A stretch of 64,000 bases of DNA from Mycobacterium sp. 1274761.0 (lineage in GTDB: Bacteria; Actinomycetota; Actinomycetes; Mycobacteriales; Mycobacteriaceae), in the NCBI RefSeq assembly GCF_001668615.1, contig NZ_LZMC01000102.1, positions 1-64,000 of the forward strand, written 5' to 3'. Positions 17,053-25,943 of this stretch are shown here, piece by piece. The translations under genes and the position numbers were made by a program. The stretch's first letter is position 1. Each line of letters begins with the position of its first letter. The notes under the pieces are model-generated. The model searched no databases, was not told the DNA's origin, and saw nothing but the letters and a program-made list of their open reading frames with translations.

Positions 17053-18282
17053 TCAGCCGACCTTTCGCACAGGCACGTTCGACCAACCACAGACGTTTGA
17101 CATGGCGACCCGGCTCAGTCCGCTGCGGTCGACTTCGTACTCGGGGATGACGTCGAGCAGCGCCTCGAGCGCGATGCGGCTCTCCATCCGCGCCAGCGCG
17201 GCACCCAGGCAGCTGTGCACGCCGTAGCCGAACGCCAGATTGAAACCCATCTTGCGCTCGCGATCGATGTCAAGCCGATCAGGGTCGTCGAACATCCGCT
17301 CATCGCGCGTAGCCGAACCCGTCACCAGCAGCACCGCGCTATCTGCTGGAATCGTCGTCCCGTAGTACGTGACATCCCGTGTGTTCGTGCGGACCTGGTA
17401 TTGGGAAGGCGCTTCGTAGCGCAGCAACTCCTCCACTGCGGCGGGAATCTTGCTGCGGTTCTCGCGCAGCTTGCGCCACTGGTCGGGGAAGTCGGCGAAG
17501 GCGACCATCGCGTTTCCCACCAACTTGGTGACCGTCTCGGCGCCTGCTCCTCCGAGCATCGTCGCGAAACCCGAAATATCGACATCGGTCAGTTTTTCCA
17601 CCACACCGTCGCGTTCGATCTCGGTCTCGATGAGCCGGCTGATCATGTCATCCTGTGGGCGCGCCCGCCTCTGCTGAATGAGGTTGTAGTAGTAGATGCC
17701 GGTGTTCATCGACGCTTCGTAACCCTCTTTGGTGGTGGCGATCTCACCGGGGCGGCGCAGCAGCAGCAGGTCCAACCAGTGCCGTATCTGTTCCCGATCC
17801 TCTTTCGGAACGCCGAGCATCGTGGTGATGACTTCGTTGGGGAACAGCGCCGAGAAGTCGGCGACGACATCGAAAGCCCTCGGATCCAGCGCTTCGACGC
17901 ATTCGTACACCTTTTCGCGCACCATGCCTTCCAAGGCGGCGATCGCACGCGGGGTGAACACCTTGCTGACCAGCTTGCGCATCTTCTCGTGCTCCGGCGG
18001 ATCCATCGAAATGATGACCTTGGGCACCGGAATGGCGTCGTCATGGGCCTTGACCATGTCGAGGGTGGCGCCTTTAGCCGACGAATAGAGTTCGTGATCC
18101 TTCGTCGCGGGCGCCACATCGGCGTAGCGGGTCAGAGCCCAGAAGTCCCATGTGGAGTTGTAGTAGACGGGGGCTTCGTCGCGGAGCCGTCGATAGGTGT
18201 CATAAGCCCCGTTGAAGAAGTCCATCGAGAACGGATCGAATTCGATTGAGTCGCCGGAAACCTCGGGGGTGAGGGCGTTCAC
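17053..18282 (-). CDS. cytochrome P450
   Basis: This 409-residue soluble P450 has the I-helix GGAGAETVTK, the ExxR helix EELLRY and the heme loop FGYGVHSCLGAALARME with Cys358. It begins MNALTPEVSGDSIEFDPFS. Its GTG start at 18282 overlaps the upstream CoA-transferase stop (GTGA), so the two are co-translated on one mRNA. The pairing suggests oxidation of a substrate carried as, or destined to become, a CoA ester. The substrate cannot be read from the sequence. Confidence 0.9.
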   Translation of the reverse strand: MNALTPEVSGDSIEFDPFSMDFFNGAYDTYRRLRDEAPVYYNSTWDFWALTRYADVAPATKDHELYSSAKGATLDMVKAHDDAIPVPKVIISMDPPEHEKMRKLVSKVFTPRAIAALEGMVREKVYECVEALDPRAFDVVADFSALFPNEVITTMLGVPKEDREQIRHWLDLLLLRRPGEIATTKEGYEASMNTGIYYYNLIQQRRARPQDDMISRLIETEIERDGVVEKLTDVDISGFATMLGGAGAETVTKLVGNAMVAFADFPDQWRKLRENRSKIPAAVEELLRYEAPSQYQVRTNTRDVTYYGTTIPADSAVLLVTGSATRDERMFDDPDRLDIDRERKMGFNLAFGYGVHSCLGAALARMESRIALEALLDVIPEYEVDRSGLSRVAMSNVCGWSNVPVRKVG

Positions 18283-19484
18283 AGGATCGCCCCGTCCTGT
18301 TTGTACTTTTCGATGGTGTCCCAGTCGATGCCCGCGTCCATCAGCACTTCCTCCGTGTGCTGGCCGTGCTCGGGCGCGCCTGGCGGAACGACAGATCGTT
18401 CCTCGAACTGAACAGGGTTGGTAGGCAGAGAGAATGGCACGCCGCTGACGGTCTCAGTGTGCGCGAGGTATCCGTTCGCCGTCACCGCAGGGTCCTCGCA
18501 CAATTCCGCAGGGGTCTGCACGATGCCCCATGCCCCGGATAGGGGCGCCAACGTTTCGCGCCACTGCGCAAGCGTGCGCTTGGCGAAAGCCTCGTCGAGC
18601 AATGCGATCAGGGCGGCACGATTTTCGTAACGCGCTGCGGCGTCGGCGAATCGCGGATCCTCCACCAGCTCGGGCAGGCCGATCACCCGCATGGCCTCGG
18701 CGTAGAACTTGTCGAGCTGCAGCATCATCAGCTGCACATACCGGCCGTCGCTGGTTCGGTACGTCCCGACCAACGGATTAGGCGCATCAGCATGCGTGAA
18801 CTTGGGAATGGAACTGCCGCCGTGGATCTGGCTGACGGCGACATCCGGGCTGAGATTCCATGCGGCCAGCCCCAGCAGCGACACATCGACAACCGAACCC
18901 TTGCCAGTGGTCGCCTTCTTGTATAACGCCGCGGCTATCCCTCCCGCGATCGTCATGCCGCCGAGCAGATCTCCGAAAGCCGGACGCGAACGCACCAACT
19001 CATCGGCCTCCTCCGTGAGCACGGTGGCGATACCTCCACGCGCCCAGTAGGACACGCCGTCGTAGCCCGGCTTGTCGGCATCCGGGCCCTTCGGCCCGTG
19101 ACCGGATCCGCGCACATAGACGATGCTCGGGTTGGCAGCTCTGATGTGTTCGACATCGATGCCCAGTTTCTTCCTGCGCTCCGGCAGATAACTGGTCAGG
19201 AAGACATCGCAGCTCTTGGCGAGCTCCCGGACCACTTCCTGGCCGCCAGGAGTGAGTAGGTCGACACCGATCGACTTCTTCCCGCGGTTCGGGATCTCGA
19301 TCATGTAGTTGACCGAACCCCCGCCCTCGTCGACGATGCCCATCGTGACCAGGCCACGCTGCGGATCGCCGCCGGCACGCGGTTCGACCTTGATTACCTC
19401 TGCGCCCCATTCGGCGAGGACCGCGCCTGCCGACGGCACGAACGTCCATGCGGCGACCTCCAGCACTCGTACTCCGCTGAGCAC
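18279..19484 (-). CDS. CaiB/BaiF (family III) CoA-transferase
   Basis: This single-domain family III CoA-transferase has about 401 residues: LSGVRVLEVAAWTFVPSAG, GAEVIKVEPRAGGDPQRG, and the catalytic Asp in FGDLLGGMTIAGG. The frame is open to 19553, but that longer start would place an operator copy (19521-19536) inside the coding sequence. The canonical fold begins at the GTG of VLSGVRV, 19484. The SD-like GAGGAGG lies about 20 nt upstream of that GTG, so the exact start is uncertain. It is first in a two-gene operon with the P450 at 17053. Confidence 0.85.
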   Translation of the reverse strand: MLSGVRVLEVAAWTFVPSAGAVLAEWGAEVIKVEPRAGGDPQRGLVTMGIVDEGGGSVNYMIEIPNRGKKSIGVDLLTPGGQEVVRELAKSCDVFLTSYLPERRKKLGIDVEHIRAANPSIVYVRGSGHGPKGPDADKPGYDGVSYWARGGIATVLTEEADELVRSRPAFGDLLGGMTIAGGIAAALYKKATTGKGSVVDVSLLGLAAWNLSPDVAVSQIHGGSSIPKFTHADAPNPLVGTYRTSDGRYVQLMMLQLDKFYAEAMRVIGLPELVEDPRFADAAARYENRAALIALLDEAFAKRTLAQWRETLAPLSGAWGIVQTPAELCEDPAVTANGYLAHTETVSGVPFSLPTNPVQFEERSVVPPGAPEHGQHTEEVLMDAGIDWDTIEKYKQDGAIL

Positions 19485-19520
19485 CTTGCCGTCGTCGGAA
19501 ATGACGTCCTCCTCACGGGC

Positions 19521-19536
19521 GATAACGCTGATTTTC
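19521..19536. promoter_or_regulatory. palindromic operator, copy 4
   Basis: GATAACGCTGATTTTC matches the regulon palindrome, with second half-site ATTTTC. A further GATAAC and GAGAAT half-site follow within 20 bp (19537-19548). It lies just upstream of the preferred CoA-transferase start on the minus strand. Confidence 0.5.
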
Positions 19537-19576
19537 GATAACGAGAATTGCACTTTCGCCCTGCATTGTAAACCGA

Positions 19577-20140
19577 CTACGGCTGTCGGGAGAGCCGCTG
19601 AGGCAGGTCTGGATCCCCGTCCGCCCAGAACGTCCGCCAGGTCGGCATGCGGTGCGGCATCGCGGCTCGCAGTGCTACATCGGTGGGCCAGCGGATAAAA
19701 TCCGGCCCCGGGCGCTCGGTCACGTCAACGGAGTACCAGGGGTGTTCCCGCCGCTTGACGAAGCACCATTGGCCATGCCTTCGTTCGTAGACGTCGTCGT
19801 AGCGCATCGTGATGACATACCAGCCGTCTCCGTCCTCGTGCTCGGCACGGCAGTAGACCGAACCGGTGGCGTGGTCGGAGTCGACGAACTCGAAGTGATG
19901 ACCGCACACCAAATGGATGCTTCGGTAGAAACGGCGCAGAACCGCGTCATACCAGCGCTTCAGCGCATCGCGGCCGCTGCCGTGTGCGCCTACCGCGACA
20001 TCGTCGACGAAGAGCGCCACCAACGCGTCCAGGTCGCGGGCGTCCAGCGCCATGGCGTAGCGGCTGGGCAGCTGGCTGATCACCAAACTGGACTCGATCC
20101 GCTCCAGACGATCGATTGCGCTTGTATCCGGTACCGCCAT
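19577..20140 (-). CDS. SnoaL/NTF2-like protein
   Basis: This 187-residue NTF2-fold protein of the SnoaL_4 type has helices LERIESSLVISQLPSRYAMALDARD, then LVALFVDDVAVGAH, the strand GSVYCRAEHEDGDGWYVITMRYDDVYER and the C-terminal WCFVKRREHPWYSVDV. It starts with ATG at 20140. TAGAAT (20147-20152) lies exactly 6 nt upstream, indicating a leaderless transcript. It is divergent from the acyl-CoA synthetase, and the operator at 20172 lies between them. The role is probably as a dehydratase, isomerase or small-molecule binder, by fold only. Confidence 0.82.
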   Translation of the reverse strand: MAVPDTSAIDRLERIESSLVISQLPSRYAMALDARDLDALVALFVDDVAVGAHGSGRDALKRWYDAVLRRFYRSIHLVCGHHFEFVDSDHATGSVYCRAEHEDGDGWYVITMRYDDVYERRHGQWCFVKRREHPWYSVDVTERPGPDFIRWPTDVALRAAMPHRMPTWRTFWADGDPDLPQRLSRQP

Positions 20141-20171
20141 GGCTGGATTCTAGTTGTCGGCACCGCACGTA

Positions 20172-20189
20172 CGAGAACCGGTATTCTCG
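20172..20189. promoter_or_regulatory. palindromic operator, copy 5 (CGAGAA-N6-TTCTCG)
   Basis: CGAGAACCGGTATTCTCG has perfect 6-bp outer arms; the 16-bp core is GAGAAC-CGGT-ATTCTC. It sits between divergent genes starting at 20140 and 20241. TATTCT within it could be a -10 box for the plus strand, so binding would occlude the promoter of the acyl-CoA synthetase. Confidence 0.65.
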
Positions 20190-20240
20190 CGGATCGATAA
20201 GCCGACTATCCTGATCAGGCCAAGCATCGCCAAGGCAAGG

Positions 20241-21866
20241 ATGCCGAACGTCATGCCCTTTCCGACCATCGTGCCCACGATTCCCGCCCTCGTGCGATCG
20301 TCGGCGGCGCGTTTTGGCCACAAGCCGTTTCTGATCGCCGGCGACGACGTGCTGACATACGTGGACCTGGATCTACGATCGGCGCAGTTGGCGATGACCC
20401 TGCTCGCCGACAATGTGGGAAAAGGTGACCACGTCGGTATTTTGATGCCCAACAGCGTTGACTGGGCGATCGCCTGGTTCGCCACGACCCGTATCGGTGC
20501 CGTAGCGGTTCCGCTCAACACGTTCTACAAGGCCTCAGAACTGGCCTGGACCGCACGCCATGCGGACTTGAAGGTAGTTCTGGCATGGTCGGCCTTCCGC
20601 AATCACGACTTCCTCGACCGCCTCGAGGAGGCACTGCCGGGCCTCGCAGGGGAACATAATCCGGGTCGCATCGTTCTGCGTAAAACGCCATTTCTGCGGA
20701 CGATCATGGTGTGGGGTGCATGCGAGCGACCCTGGGCGACAACGCTGACCTACGACGCGCTCCCGGACGGGATCGACGCCCATTTCCTCGTCGATGTCGA
20801 ATCCTGCGTGACACCTGCCGACGACGCGATGATCATCTATACCTCGGGCAGCACCGGCGACCCCAAGGGGCCAGTACACACGCACGGCACACTCGTTCGC
20901 CACACCTACAACCTGACCTTCGACTATGGCGTCACAAACGACACGGTCATGTTCACCGCGATGCCGTTCTTCTGGGTCGGCGGACTCATCACCGGCATCC
21001 ATGCCGTCATCCACCACGGCGCAACGCTGGTGACCCAACCGGCCTTCGATGCGGCTGGGGCGTTAACGCTTATCGAGAAGTACCGCGCGACGATCACGTT
21101 GGGCTGGCCCCAACAAGGCAAGACACTCGCCGAACACCCGGATTTCGCACTGCGCGACCTGAGTTCGGTGCAGCGCACCAGCATGCCCGCCATGGTCCCT
21201 CCCGATCGCCGACCGCGCGGTCCCAACGCTCTGGGTATGACCGAACTGTGCGGCAATCACATCGGGGTGGACCCATATCCCCCACAACCGCCCGGTCGGA
21301 CCGAAACCGGCGGCTTCTCGATCGAGGGTCTCAGCCATATTCTCGTCGATCCCGAGACGGCGCAGCCAGTTCCGCTCGGCACCGTCGGCGAGATCTGGGT
21401 GCGCGGGTACTCGCTTATGCAACGACTCCACAAGCGCGAGCGCGAGGACGTGTTCACTTCCGACGGCTACTACCGCACCGGTGACTGCGGTGTTCAGTCC
21501 GACGACGGCTGGATAACGTTCACCGGCAGGCTTGGCGATCTCATCAAGACAGGCGGTGGAACAAATGTCACGCCAAGTGAGGTCGAACTCGCGCTAACTG
21601 ATTGTGAAGGCGTCCTCGAGGCCTATGTCGTCGGCGCTGACGACGGAAGCAACGGGACCGTCGTTGCCGCCGCCGTCATACCGCGCGGGGACGCCGTGCT
21701 CGACAGCGAGCAGTTGCAAGCGCAGGTCCGCGGACGGCTGTCTGCCTACAAGGTGCCGAAATTCATTTGGATCACCACGAAGGACGCACTACCGTTCACG
21801 GCGACGGGCAAGGTCAAGAAGTCCGATCTGGCCAAACAGATGACCGGTCTGCTAGCCGATCGTTGA
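20241..21866 (+). CDS. AMP-forming acyl-CoA synthetase
   Basis: This 541-residue ANL-superfamily ligase has the P-loop motif IYTSGSTGDPKGPVHTHG, the A5-like GMTELCG, the hinge region YYRTGDCG, and the C-terminal FTATGKVKK with the catalytic lysine. It adenylates a carboxylic acid and transfers it to CoA. The frame is open to 20154, but the operator and probable promoter at 20172-20189 lie inside that extension. The ATG at 20241 (or 20253), behind an AAGG-rich stretch, is therefore preferred. It is a candidate activator of the island's substrate or of a side-chain acid. The acid specificity is unknown. Confidence 0.9.
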   Translation: MPNVMPFPTIVPTIPALVRSSAARFGHKPFLIAGDDVLTYVDLDLRSAQLAMTLLADNVGKGDHVGILMPNSVDWAIAWFATTRIGAVAVPLNTFYKASELAWTARHADLKVVLAWSAFRNHDFLDRLEEALPGLAGEHNPGRIVLRKTPFLRTIMVWGACERPWATTLTYDALPDGIDAHFLVDVESCVTPADDAMIIYTSGSTGDPKGPVHTHGTLVRHTYNLTFDYGVTNDTVMFTAMPFFWVGGLITGIHAVIHHGATLVTQPAFDAAGALTLIEKYRATITLGWPQQGKTLAEHPDFALRDLSSVQRTSMPAMVPPDRRPRGPNALGMTELCGNHIGVDPYPPQPPGRTETGGFSIEGLSHILVDPETAQPVPLGTVGEIWVRGYSLMQRLHKREREDVFTSDGYYRTGDCGVQSDDGWITFTGRLGDLIKTGGGTNVTPSEVELALTDCEGVLEAYVVGADDGSNGTVVAAAVIPRGDAVLDSEQLQAQVRGRLSAYKVPKFIWITTKDALPFTATGKVKKSDLAKQMTGLLADR

Positions 21867-21878
21867 TTGCGTGGCGCA

Positions 21879-22292
21879 TCAGGGCAGGTTTGTCTCGAGC
21901 AGAGTCAGCGGAATACCGAACAGCGGTTGTAATTTGACCTCCGCAACCTGGAAGCCGTCTCCCTCGACCCGCTGACGAAAATCTGCGATCGCCCCGTGAC
22001 TTTCCGCAACACGCTCGGCGGTATCGCCGTTCTCTGTTCGTACCACCACCGAGAACAATCCATCGCCGTGGCGGGCAAGGTAGTCGGCCGCGGAGCCCGC
22101 CTCCTGCGGCGCATCAGGAAGAGGAGAAATGAGCTCGAATCCGCGGTCCCAATCCAGTCTGATCGCCAGCCCCAGTTCATCGTGATTGAACGCCTGGAAT
22201 TCGAACCCCAGCGCCGTTAGGTACGAGGCCGCGGCATCCAGTCGTTCCAACGCGACCGCAAAGACGACGTGGTGCAGCCTGGTTCCGGTCAT
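21879..22292 (-). CDS. VOC (glyoxalase/dioxygenase-fold) protein
   Basis: This 137-residue vicinal-oxygen-chelate protein has two beta-alpha-beta-beta-beta modules: TRLHHVVFAVALERLDAAASYL with FELISPLPD, then GLFSVVVRTENGD with PLFGIPLTLLET. The N-terminal HHVVFAV supplies a typical metal-ligand His and the LTLLE Glu the distal ligand. It may be a dioxygenase, isomerase (methylmalonyl-CoA epimerase-like) or resistance-type binder. It converges with the acyl-CoA synthetase and is divergent from the SDR at 22372. Confidence 0.82.
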   Translation of the reverse strand: MTGTRLHHVVFAVALERLDAAASYLTALGFEFQAFNHDELGLAIRLDWDRGFELISPLPDAPQEAGSAADYLARHGDGLFSVVVRTENGDTAERVAESHGAIADFRQRVEGDGFQVAEVKLQPLFGIPLTLLETNLP

Positions 22293-22322
22293 TCTCGAAC
22301 CCTATTGCGCGAGCAAAGAGGT

Positions 22323-22351
22323 GTTTCCGAAATTCGGAAACTTGCATTCTC
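22323..22351. promoter_or_regulatory. 19-bp perfect palindrome overlapping a degenerate regulon operator
   Basis: Positions 22323-22341 form a perfect odd-centred palindrome, GTTTCCGAA-A-TTCGGAAAC. Overlapping it, GGAAAC-TTGC-ATTCTC (22336-22351) resembles the 16-bp regulon palindrome with two mismatches in the left arm. A -10 box TAGATT (22360-22365) follows, exactly 6 nt before the GTG at 22372. Confidence 0.55.
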
Positions 22352-22371
22352 GGACGGAGTAGATTCGCGGC

Positions 22372-23163
22372 GTGGCGCTGGAACAGTTTCAGTTGGACGG
22401 CCAGGTGGCAATCGTGACGGGCGCCGGGCGCGGCGTCGGCGAGGGCATCGCGAAGGTGCTCGCCGAAGCGGGCGCCACGGTGGTGGGCACCGCACGAACA
22501 ACCTCAGAGATCGAGTCGACGATCGAGGACATCACGTCGGCGGGCGGAAAGGGCCTCGCGCTGACAGCGGATGCACTGCAGCGCGACGACAGTGAGCGCG
22601 TGGTAGAAGCGGCTGTCGAGCAGTTCGGTCGTGTCGACGTCCTGGTGAACAACGTCGGCTTCCACGTTGCGTACGCGCCGTTCCTGGACCAGACTGACGA
22701 AAACCTACGCTTGGCGTTCGAATACTGCGTGATGTCGGCGTTCATCATGAGTCAGCTCGTCGTACCGCACATGCTCCAGGTGGGTGCCGGATCGATCGTC
22801 AACATCTCCTCTGGGGCAAGCCGTTTCGGCATCCGCGGACTCTTGCCTTACAGCGCGGCCAAAGGCGGCCTGGAAGCACTCACCCGCGCGATGGCACAGG
22901 AACTCGCACCGAAGATCCGAGTGAACGCCATCTCGCTCGGCTCGTTCATGACCGGCGGGCTGCAATACAGCTTCGATCTCATTCCCGGGTCGGAAGAAAA
23001 ACTCAAGGAACTCACTCCACTGCACCGTATCGGTGACGTGGCCGACCTCGGACGGCTGACTCTGTACCTGTCGACGCGCGACTGCTACGCCACCAGCTCG
23101 GTGTTCGTCGTCGACGGCGGCCTGCAGGGACCCAACTCGACTCTTCCCATGCCCGATCTCTGA
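22372..23163 (+). CDS. short-chain dehydrogenase/reductase (SDR)
   Basis: This 263-residue classical SDR has the TGAGRGVGEG cofactor loop, NNVG, an active-site Ser in NISSGASR and the YSAAK catalytic pair. The GTG at 22372 follows TAGATT by 6 nt and is probably a leaderless start. It lies in a two-gene operon with the DapB-like gene at 23181. It would oxidise or reduce a hydroxyl/keto group of a pathway intermediate. The substrate is unknown. Confidence 0.9.
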   Translation: MALEQFQLDGQVAIVTGAGRGVGEGIAKVLAEAGATVVGTARTTSEIESTIEDITSAGGKGLALTADALQRDDSERVVEAAVEQFGRVDVLVNNVGFHVAYAPFLDQTDENLRLAFEYCVMSAFIMSQLVVPHMLQVGAGSIVNISSGASRFGIRGLLPYSAAKGGLEALTRAMAQELAPKIRVNAISLGSFMTGGLQYSFDLIPGSEEKLKELTPLHRIGDVADLGRLTLYLSTRDCYATSSVFVVDGGLQGPNSTLPMPDL

Positions 23164-23180
23164 CCGTCGAAGGACTGGTA

Positions 23181-24260
23181 ATGAGCAACAACGTTTTACG
23201 GGTTGCCGTAATCTCCACCGGCTGGATCAGCAGCCTGGCGATACGCGCGATCGTTCGACGCCCCCATCTCGAGCTAGTCGGCGTGTGGGTGCACAGCCCG
23301 GAGAAGACGGGTCGCGACGCCGGCGAAATCGTCGGGCTCGGCCCGATCGGTGTCACGACGACCAATGATCTCGATGAGGTCATCGCGCTGAAACCTGCCT
23401 GCGTCGTCTACGGCGCCGCCAGTGCCGAAATGGACGCAGCCGCAGTTCGGGACTATGTGCGGCTACTCGACGGCGGACTGAACGTCGTCACCACCAACAC
23501 CCCGGGAATGATGTTCCCCGACAGATGGATCCCCGGCCTTGCTGAGAAAGTCCTCGCCGCTGCCCTCGCCGCAGGCGTCACCATCTACACCTCGGGCATC
23601 GAACCGGGTTTTGCGGGCGACCAGCTCGCGATCCTGCTGACGACGCTATCGAACACCATCCGGTCCGTTCACGCGCAGGAGATCTTCGATTACTCCGCCT
23701 ATCCCAATCGTGATCTCATGGTCACCGCCATGGGCTTCGGTGAACCGCTCGACTTCGTGCCGATGCTGGAACTCGAAGGCGCACAGCAGTTCGCCTGGGG
23801 TCCGCCGATCGGGCTGGTAGCCAAGGCGCTCGGCGTCGTACTCGACCGCATCGACGAATCCTACGAGCGCGTCGTGACACCGCGTGATCTCCACGTCGCC
23901 TGCGGAACCATTCCAGCGGGCACCGTCGGTGCCGTGCGGGCAGTGACCACCGGGGTGGTCGACGGACATCCCGCGATCACGATCGAGCACATCAACCGCA
24001 TGGCCCCGGACTTGGCGCCCGAGTGGGCGACGGCGCCCAACGGCACGTACCGCCTCATCATCGAGGGTCAACCCCATATGCAGTGCGACCTCAGGCTCGG
24101 CACCGAGGACACCGCGGAGTCGGCGAATGCCAACGCGATGGAGGCGACGGCCATGCGCGTGGTCAATGCCATTCCCTATGTCGTCGACGCCCCACCGGGG
24201 ATCGCAACGTCTCTGGATCTGCCGATCACCGCGCCGCGCAACGCGTTCGACTTCGCTTAG
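23181..24260 (+). CDS. DapB-like NAD(P)-dependent dehydrogenase, paralogue 1
   Basis: This 359-residue protein has an N-terminal Rossmann domain of the dihydrodipicolinate-reductase type (RVAVISTGWISSLAIRAI, LELVGVWVHSPEK, VVTTNTPG) and a C-terminal alpha/beta domain with TIPAGTVGAVRAVTTG and VVNAIPYVVDAPPGI. It is much longer than true DapB and is one of four such genes in this window (also 31094, 33135, 35578). It is the most divergent: its loop reads ISTGWIS where the others read QWATGAVG. The family is common in mycobacterial catabolic loci and its reaction is not established. It is downstream of an SDR. Confidence 0.82.
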   Translation: MSNNVLRVAVISTGWISSLAIRAIVRRPHLELVGVWVHSPEKTGRDAGEIVGLGPIGVTTTNDLDEVIALKPACVVYGAASAEMDAAAVRDYVRLLDGGLNVVTTNTPGMMFPDRWIPGLAEKVLAAALAAGVTIYTSGIEPGFAGDQLAILLTTLSNTIRSVHAQEIFDYSAYPNRDLMVTAMGFGEPLDFVPMLELEGAQQFAWGPPIGLVAKALGVVLDRIDESYERVVTPRDLHVACGTIPAGTVGAVRAVTTGVVDGHPAITIEHINRMAPDLAPEWATAPNGTYRLIIEGQPHMQCDLRLGTEDTAESANANAMEATAMRVVNAIPYVVDAPPGIATSLDLPITAPRNAFDFA

Positions 24261-25039
24261 ACGGTGAACATCGGGCCACGCGGCGCACCGCGAACCTCGT
24301 TACCGCCGTCGATGGCGAAGCTCTGACCCGTCACCCAGTTAGATTCCGGCCCCGCGAGGTACCGCACACCGGGAGCAATGTCATCCGAGACGCCGAGCCT
24401 GCCGAGTGGGACCCGTTCGAGGAAGCTCGTGGTCAGCTCCTCGAGGTGGATGTAACCCTGGGTCGTGGCCGCCTCGGTCAAGCCAGGTCGTACCGCATTC
24501 ACCCGTATTCCGCGCGGACCGAGCTCGGAGGCGGCAACTCGAATGAGCATCTCTAGTGCGGCCTTGCCCGCCGAGTAATGCCCCAGCCCCTCCATCGGGA
24601 TCTTCGACGAGGTCGATGAGATGAACACGATTGATCCGCCGTCGGTCATCAGGGGCGCAGAGTAACGCAAGGCGAGAAAGTTCGACCGGAGGTTTCCCAT
24701 GACGAAGTCGGTGAAGGTGTCGAGATTTTGCTCGATGAGCGGACCCGTGCCCCCTGCGGCAACTGTACCGATGACGATGTTGAGCCTGCCGTGAATATCG
24801 TGGGCAGCTTGCGCGGCCGATTGCACGGTTGACTCGTCCTCGGGATCACCCTTGTGTAGAACCACTTCCGCCCCGGGCGCGGCCTCGAGGATGTCTTCCT
24901 TGGTCTCCTCCAGCCGTCGATTCGACCTACCGAGGAGGAAAAGTGTCGCCCCGTCGGCAGCCAACAGCTTCGCGCTGGCTCGGGCGATTCCCGCAGAGGC
25001 CCCGAGAATGAATGCAGTCTGGCCGTCGAGTACACCCAT
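24257..25039 (-). CDS. short-chain dehydrogenase/reductase (SDR)
   Basis: This 260-residue SDR has the glycine loop ILGASAGIARAS, GTVAAGG in place of the usual NNAG, an active-site ISSTSSK and YSAGK. The cofactor-helix sequence GRSNRRLEE suggests NADP(H). I chose the ATG at 25039 (MGVLDGQTAF); an upstream one at 25048 adds three residues. It overlaps the DapB-like gene by 4 nt at the convergent ends. It is divergent from the mycofactocin-type SDR at 25117 across 77 bp. Confidence 0.88.
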   Translation of the reverse strand: MGVLDGQTAFILGASAGIARASAKLLAADGATLFLLGRSNRRLEETKEDILEAAPGAEVVLHKGDPEDESTVQSAAQAAHDIHGRLNIVIGTVAAGGTGPLIEQNLDTFTDFVMGNLRSNFLALRYSAPLMTDGGSIVFISSTSSKIPMEGLGHYSAGKAALEMLIRVAASELGPRGIRVNAVRPGLTEAATTQGYIHLEELTTSFLERVPLGRLGVSDDIAPGVRYLAGPESNWVTGQSFAIDGGNEVRGAPRGPMFTV

Positions 25040-25069
25040 GCGTCTCACGGTACCAAGGCGCCAAAGCGG

Positions 25070-25110
25070 GTTCTCGAAAATCGAAATCAGGATTCTCTGT
25101 GCGGTAACGT
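25070..25110. promoter_or_regulatory. degenerate regulon half-sites and -10 box before the 25117 SDR
   Basis: GTTCTC (25070-25075) and ATTCTC (25092-25097) are half-sites of the regulon palindrome, separated by GAAAATCGAAATC. TAACGT (25105-25110) is a TANNNT -10 box exactly 6 nt before the GTG at 25117, suggesting a leaderless mRNA. Confidence 0.4.
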
Positions 25111-25116
25111 ACGCCT

Positions 25117-25938
25117 GTGCCAGACATGACGGACAAGGTCGCGCTAATCACCGGCGCTGCGCGAGGTCAAGGTCGCGCCCATGCGGTGCGGCTGAGCGGC
25201 GATGGCGCCGACGTCATACTTGTCGACCTCGCGGGGCCGCTGCCGCCCAGCGTTCCCTACGATTCGGCAACTCCCGACGATCTGGCGGAGACCGCGAACC
25301 TGGTGTCAGCCAACGGACGACGTGCAGTCACCGCTGCGGTCGACACCCGCGACCATAAAGCCTTGTGCGCGACAGTCGATCAGGGAGTCGCTGAACTCGG
25401 ACGACTCGACGTGATCGTCGCCAATGCCGGTATCTGTGTTCCGTCCACATGGGATCAGGTCTCTGCCCGGGACTTCCAGGACACCATCGACATCAACGTG
25501 GTGGGCACATGGAACACCGTGATGGCCGGGGCGAGACACATCATCGCGGGAGGACGCGGTGGGTCGATCATCCTCATTGGATCGGCCGCAGGAGTGACGA
25601 TGGAACCGTTCATGATCGCCTACACCGCGAGCAAGCACGCGGTCGTCGGGCTCGCTCGTTCCTTTGCGGCTGAACTCGGCAAGCATAGGATTCGCGTCAA
25701 CAGCCTGCATCCCGGTTCTGTCGTGACCCCGATGGGCAGTGTGGAAATGGTTGACGCAATGGCAGATGCCGCTAAGACCAACCCCGTTCTCCGGCATGGG
25801 TTCACCAAGCAACTTCTACCGGACGCAATCATGATGCCCGAGGATGTCGCCGATGCGGTCGCGTGGCTTGCTTCAGATCAAGCGAAATACGTCACGGCCG
25901 CCGCGATACCCGTCGATGTTGGTGTGACGGGAACCTGA
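25117..25938 (+). CDS. mycofactocin-coupled SDR family oxidoreductase
   Basis: This 273-residue SDR has the signature of the mycofactocin-associated subfamily: TGAARGQGRAHAVRLS and VDLAGPLPPSVPYDSATPDD, the extra loop after strand 2 that buries NAD(H). It also has DVRD-like VDTRD, NAGIC, GSAAGV and YTASKHAV. Such enzymes keep NAD tightly bound and pass electrons to the peptide-derived cofactor mycofactocin. The GTG at 25117 matches a leaderless promoter; an internal ATG at 25126 is the alternative. It probably oxidises a secondary alcohol in the pathway. The mycofactocin biosynthesis genes are not in this window. Confidence 0.88.
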   Translation: MPDMTDKVALITGAARGQGRAHAVRLSGDGADVILVDLAGPLPPSVPYDSATPDDLAETANLVSANGRRAVTAAVDTRDHKALCATVDQGVAELGRLDVIVANAGICVPSTWDQVSARDFQDTIDINVVGTWNTVMAGARHIIAGGRGGSIILIGSAAGVTMEPFMIAYTASKHAVVGLARSFAAELGKHRIRVNSLHPGSVVTPMGSVEMVDAMADAAKTNPVLRHGFTKQLLPDAIMMPEDVADAVAWLASDQAKYVTAAAIPVDVGVTGT

Positions 25939-25943
25939 CACCA

